From: Pseudobdellovibrionaceae bacterium
GTDB lineage: Bacteria; Bdellovibrionota; Bdellovibrionia; Bdellovibrionales; UBA1609
Assembly: GCA_026712605.1 (NCBI GenBank)
Contig: JAPORL010000038.1
Location: 1-7,959, forward strand
Reading direction: 5' to 3'
DNA: 7,959 nt
Part shown: positions 6,355-7,959 of the stretch, in pieces
How positions within the stretch are numbered: the first letter of the stretch is position 1
Layout: every line of letters starts with the position of its first letter
The notes under the pieces: generated by a model
Seen by the model: the letters and a program-made list of their open reading frames with translations, nothing else
Told to the model about the DNA's origin: nothing
Database searches by the model: none
Made by a program: the position numbers and the translations under genes

Positions 6355-6781
6355 TTTGTAATACATACAAGAGATTTAGCAATAAAGGGCCAGCTAAAAG
6401 TAGAAAAAAAGCCGGAAACTCAAATAACATTAAAGGTATAAGACTAACTAAAGGGAGTTTTTGTATATGTTGTTCTAAATCCTCCTGACTGATAAAGACA
6501 AGATCTTCTTCTAAATCGGATAAAGCGGGTAAAATAGCTTCTCCTTTTAAGCCTTGATTTAAGATTTCTAAAAATTTTTTCCGATAAAAAGTATTAAAAA
6601 TTTTATTCTCATATTTTTTCCCAGCAGATTGAGTAAATAACCATACTCCCAACTCTTTGGCTAAGCTTTCTTCTTTATTTCTTTGAGAGTATAAACGAAT
6701 GGCTTGAGAAACTGAGTTGCCATTTTCTATTAACATGCGAATCTCTAAAAGAGCTTGAAGAGGGGGAGCTAAACAGACCAT
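6350..6781 (-). CDS. tadC: TadC-like type II secretion F-domain protein
   Basis: The second inner-membrane platform protein of a Tad (type IVc pilus) apparatus, by similarity of layout. From the ATG at 6781 it has 143 residues. An N-terminal helical T2SF-like region (PLQALLEIRMLIENGNSVSQ, then GVWLFTQSAGKK) leads to a middle segment with LNQGLKGEAILPALSDLEED. A C-terminal hydrophobic hairpin (about 108-141) begins KLPLVSLIPLMLFEFPAFF, the usual LP..lliPl.lf..P ending of TadC. The frame is open further upstream, to an ATG at 6916, but that part would lie wholly inside tadB. AGGAA about 10 bases before 6781 supports the shorter start, leaving a 13-bp overlap with tadB. The protein is about half the length of typical TadC and lacks its N-terminal membrane segments. 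Family is moderately sure; exact name less so. Confidence 0.65.
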   Translation of the reverse strand: MVCLAPPLQALLEIRMLIENGNSVSQAIRLYSQRNKEESLAKELGVWLFTQSAGKKYENKIFNTFYRKKFLEILNQGLKGEAILPALSDLEEDLVFISQEDLEQHIQKLPLVSLIPLMLFEFPAFFLLLAGPLLLNLLYVLQN

Positions 6782-7497
6782 TTCATTTGATTTCCTGTTT
6801 TTAATATCCAAATTAAACCTACTATAAATAAGCTTAAGGAGATAAAAATGAGAGAAAGATATTTTTGACCATGAACTGTAATTGTCCAAATTAATAATCC
6901 AGTATAAAAAAAGCACAGGATTCCAGATTGAACACGAACTTGTAGTAAAGCCCGTTGGCTTTTAACCCGAAAAGCTAATTCAACTTTTATTTTTCTTTTT
7001 AAACATTGTAATCTTTTTAGTGGATTTGTACTGTTATAAATTAAAATAAGATCTTTTATAAAAAGCTCTACTTGTTTATCTTCAGGGTAGTGGAATTCTT
7101 TTTGATATTGAAAAATCTGAGTAAAAACTTGTAATTTGTCTTTAAATTTTTTTGATTTTACTTCCTTTAGACTTTTTTGCCAAGCGTTAATAAAGCTTAA
7201 GCCCGATTTCATACTAGATTCCAGTGGTAAAATTAAAGAACATAATTGAGAGAATAAATTTTTTTCTGCTTGGTTTTTCAAGAAGAAAAGGAGTAATAAA
7301 ATTGAACTAAAAGGGATTAGAAGAGCTATAATATAAAAATGAGATAATTTTATGTAAAAAATTATTCCTAAAAAATAAATTAATAATAAAATTTCTAAAA
7401 TTTTTTTTATTTTTTTAGAGATTAGACTTAACAAAGTCATTTCTTTTATAAGACTTAAGGATAGCCAATAACAAAAGAAACTTTTTAAAACAAACAT
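6769..7497 (-). CDS. tadB: TadB-like type II secretion F-domain inner-membrane protein
   Basis: The platform protein that would anchor pilus assembly or secretion in the inner membrane and contact the TadA ATPase. It has 242 residues. Two N-terminal membrane helices lie near 33-49 and 53-72. A cytoplasmic T2SF domain opens with LFSQLCSLILPLESSMKSGL (81-100) and SFINAWQKSL, the usual start with a small-Gly turn. Two C-terminal helices are near 192-207 and 214-232. The two-helix, domain, two-helix layout is that of TadB. The start is uncertain: ATG at 7497 or ATG at 7440 (residue 20), neither with a good Shine-Dalgarno sequence; the shorter form still keeps every helix. It is the first gene of the run, with a non-coding divergent region upstream, so the ATPase, secretin and pilin genes must be elsewhere. 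Confidence 0.7.
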   Translation of the reverse strand: MFVLKSFFCYWLSLSLIKEMTLLSLISKKIKKILEILLLIYFLGIIFYIKLSHFYIIALLIPFSSILLLLFFLKNQAEKNLFSQLCSLILPLESSMKSGLSFINAWQKSLKEVKSKKFKDKLQVFTQIFQYQKEFHYPEDKQVELFIKDLILIYNSTNPLKRLQCLKRKIKVELAFRVKSQRALLQVRVQSGILCFFYTGLLIWTITVHGQKYLSLIFISLSLFIVGLIWILKTGNQMKWSV

Positions 7498-7666
7498 TTC
7501 TTAACATTTCAGCAAATAAATTTCCTAAATTTGATTTTGTTTTTGAGATATAATAGTTTTTATTGAAAAATTACCTTAAATTAAGCTTATTAGAATGTAT
7601 TGATAAAATAAAAATTTAAAAAAGTATTTTTTAAATAAAAAAATTACAAAATATATGAAAAAATAT

Positions 7667-7701
7667 TTGACGAATGACATTTTTAGATAAACACTTAAAG
7701 T
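7667..7701 (+). promoter_or_regulatory. Candidate promoter for the histone-like gene
   Basis: TTGACG (7667-7672) and an overlapping ATGACA (7674-7679) are -35 candidates. TAAAGT (7696-7701) lies 16 bp after ATGACA as a -10 candidate. The resulting leader would be about 50 bases and would contain the dyad at 7715-7731. The match is moderate and the DNA very AT-rich, so the exact boxes are uncertain. Confidence 0.35.
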
Positions 7702-7714
7702 ATAAATTGAGGTT

Positions 7715-7731
7715 TTAAGAATTAATCTTAA
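7715..7731. promoter_or_regulatory. Inverted repeat TTAAGA-N5-TCTTAA in the leader
   Basis: Perfect 6-bp arms (7715-7720 and 7726-7731) flank five bases, between the promoter candidate and the start of the histone-like gene. It could be a repressor site or a weak leader hairpin; AT-only arms also arise by chance in such DNA. Confidence 0.25.
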
Positions 7732-7745
7732 TCTTCAAAAACAAC

Positions 7746-7751
7746 AGGAGG
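7746..7751 (+). promoter_or_regulatory. Perfect Shine-Dalgarno AGGAGG for the histone-like gene
   Basis: AGGAGG sits six bases before the ATG at 7758. It is the strongest ribosome-binding site in the window, where most other genes have none visible, and suggests a highly translated product. Confidence 0.85.
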
Positions 7752-7757
7752 TTTAAT

Positions 7758-7959
7758 ATGGCAACAAAAAAAACTCGTAGAAAGGTCAGTCGTAAAAAAA
7801 CGACTCGCAGAAAGGTCAGTCGTAAAAAAACGACTCGCAAAAAAGTCAGTCGTAAAAAAACGACTCGCAAAAAAGTCAGTCGTAAAAAAACGACTCGCAA
7901 AAAAGTCAGTCGTAAAAAAACGACTCGCAAAAAAGTCAGTCGTAAAAAAACGACTCGCA
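7758..7959 (+). CDS. Histone H1-like (Hc2-type) basic repeat protein, partial at right edge
   Basis: The protein starts MATKKTRRKVSRKKTTR and runs off the window with no stop; 67 complete codons are visible. After seven leader residues come six full copies of a decapeptide: RKVSRKKTTR twice, then KKVSRKKTTR four times. Each copy has six Lys or Arg and no acidic residue. Such Lys/Arg/Ser/Thr-rich tandem tails are typical of bacterial histone H1-like nucleoid proteins, such as chlamydial Hc2 and the AlgP/BpH1 type, which bind DNA without sequence specificity and compact the chromosome. The strong AGGAGG and the clear ATG fix the start. Valine in place of the usual Ala, and the lack of Pro and Ala, differ from classical PAKK-type tails. 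A ribosomal or RNA-binding tail is an alternative. The assignment rests on composition only. Confidence 0.75.
   Translation, partial: MATKKTRRKVSRKKTTRRKVSRKKTTRKKVSRKKTTRKKVSRKKTTRKKVSRKKTTRKKVSRKKTTR
7779..7958 (+). repeat. Six tandem 30-bp coding repeats
   Basis: The units begin at 7779, 7809, 7839, 7869, 7899 and 7929. Units 1 and 2 are identical to each other, and units 3 to 6 are identical to each other. The two types differ only in AGAAAG versus AAAAAA at the unit start. Because 30 is a multiple of three, gain or loss of units keeps the frame. Each unit also holds an inverted repeat AGTCGT-A6-ACGACT. The array continues past the window edge. Confidence 0.97.

Larger units (their letters stand above)
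7498..7757. other. AT-rich divergent intergenic region
   Basis: About 260 bp separate the minus-strand tadB-uppP run from the plus-strand histone-like gene, so both are probably transcribed outward from here. On the minus strand TATTAT (7555-7550) is a possible -10 for tadB with only a weak -35 (TTAAGG, 7579-7574). No gene is visible in it on either strand. A small dyad TTAAGA-ATTAA-TCTTAA is at 7715-7731, just before the Shine-Dalgarno sequence of the right-hand gene. Confidence 0.5.

Noticed and set aside
6782..6916. Longer TadC start at 6916
   Set aside because: The extra 45 residues lie wholly inside tadB in another frame, whereas the ATG at 6781 has AGGAA upstream and a 13-bp overlap typical of coupled genes.
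7715..7930. Minus-strand open frame of 71 codons with Arg-Val-Val-Phe-Leu repeats
   Set aside because: It is the antisense reading of the 30-bp tandem repeats; the plus strand has AGGAGG, an ATG and a sensible histone-like product.
7779..7958. CRISPR-like array of 30-bp repeats
   Set aside because: Units are directly joined with no unique spacers and are in frame with a well-started gene.

Overview
This is an AT-rich window from a Gram-negative-type bacterium. It encodes a periplasmic or secreted protein with a signal peptide, an electron-transfer flavoprotein, UppP, and two inner-membrane proteins of the type II secretion F (Tad pilus) family. The low GC, the palindromic repeat at 907-1002, and the very basic histone-like repeat protein at the right edge would suit a host-associated or otherwise reduced-GC lineage. 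A transmembrane Ser/Thr kinase beside Tad genes recalls predatory or deltaproteobacteria-like groups. The sequence alone does not fix the taxon. No tRNA, rRNA, transposase or CRISPR array was recognised.

Layout. The left edge (1-896, +) is the 3' part of a gene for an exported, cysteine-rich protein of unknown function. It starts before the window, because a signal-peptide-like stretch is still being read at base 3. A non-coding stretch of about 320 bp follows. It carries a long imperfect palindrome with a GC-rich core and a possible decayed gene end. Next is an MscS-type small mechanosensitive channel (1219-2049, +). It converges on the etfBA pair (3957-2276, -) across 226 bp that contain a recurring 12-bp motif.

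Upstream of etfB on the minus strand lies a five-gene run that is probably one transcript: a TadB-like protein (7497-6769), a TadC-like protein (6781-6350), a small exported four-cysteine protein (6340-5936), a membrane-anchored Ser/Thr kinase with a PEGA-like outer domain (5925-4822), and undecaprenyl-diphosphatase UppP (4820-4056). These genes overlap or lie 1-10 bp apart. The run therefore joins two platform proteins of a Tad-type secretion or pilus machine, a possible signalling receptor, and an enzyme of cell-envelope carrier-lipid recycling. The remaining Tad components are not in this window.

Across a 260-bp AT-rich divergent region, a plus-strand gene begins at 7758 and runs off the right edge. 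It has a perfect Shine-Dalgarno sequence and encodes tandem copies of the decapeptide KKVSRKKTTR. This is the composition of bacterial histone H1-like (chlamydial Hc2-type) DNA-binding tails. The window ends inside these repeats.

The points most worth following up are the Tad/kinase/UppP operon, the unusual active-site motifs of the kinase, the repeat-encoded nucleoid protein with a hairpin in every repeat unit, and the palindromic element.
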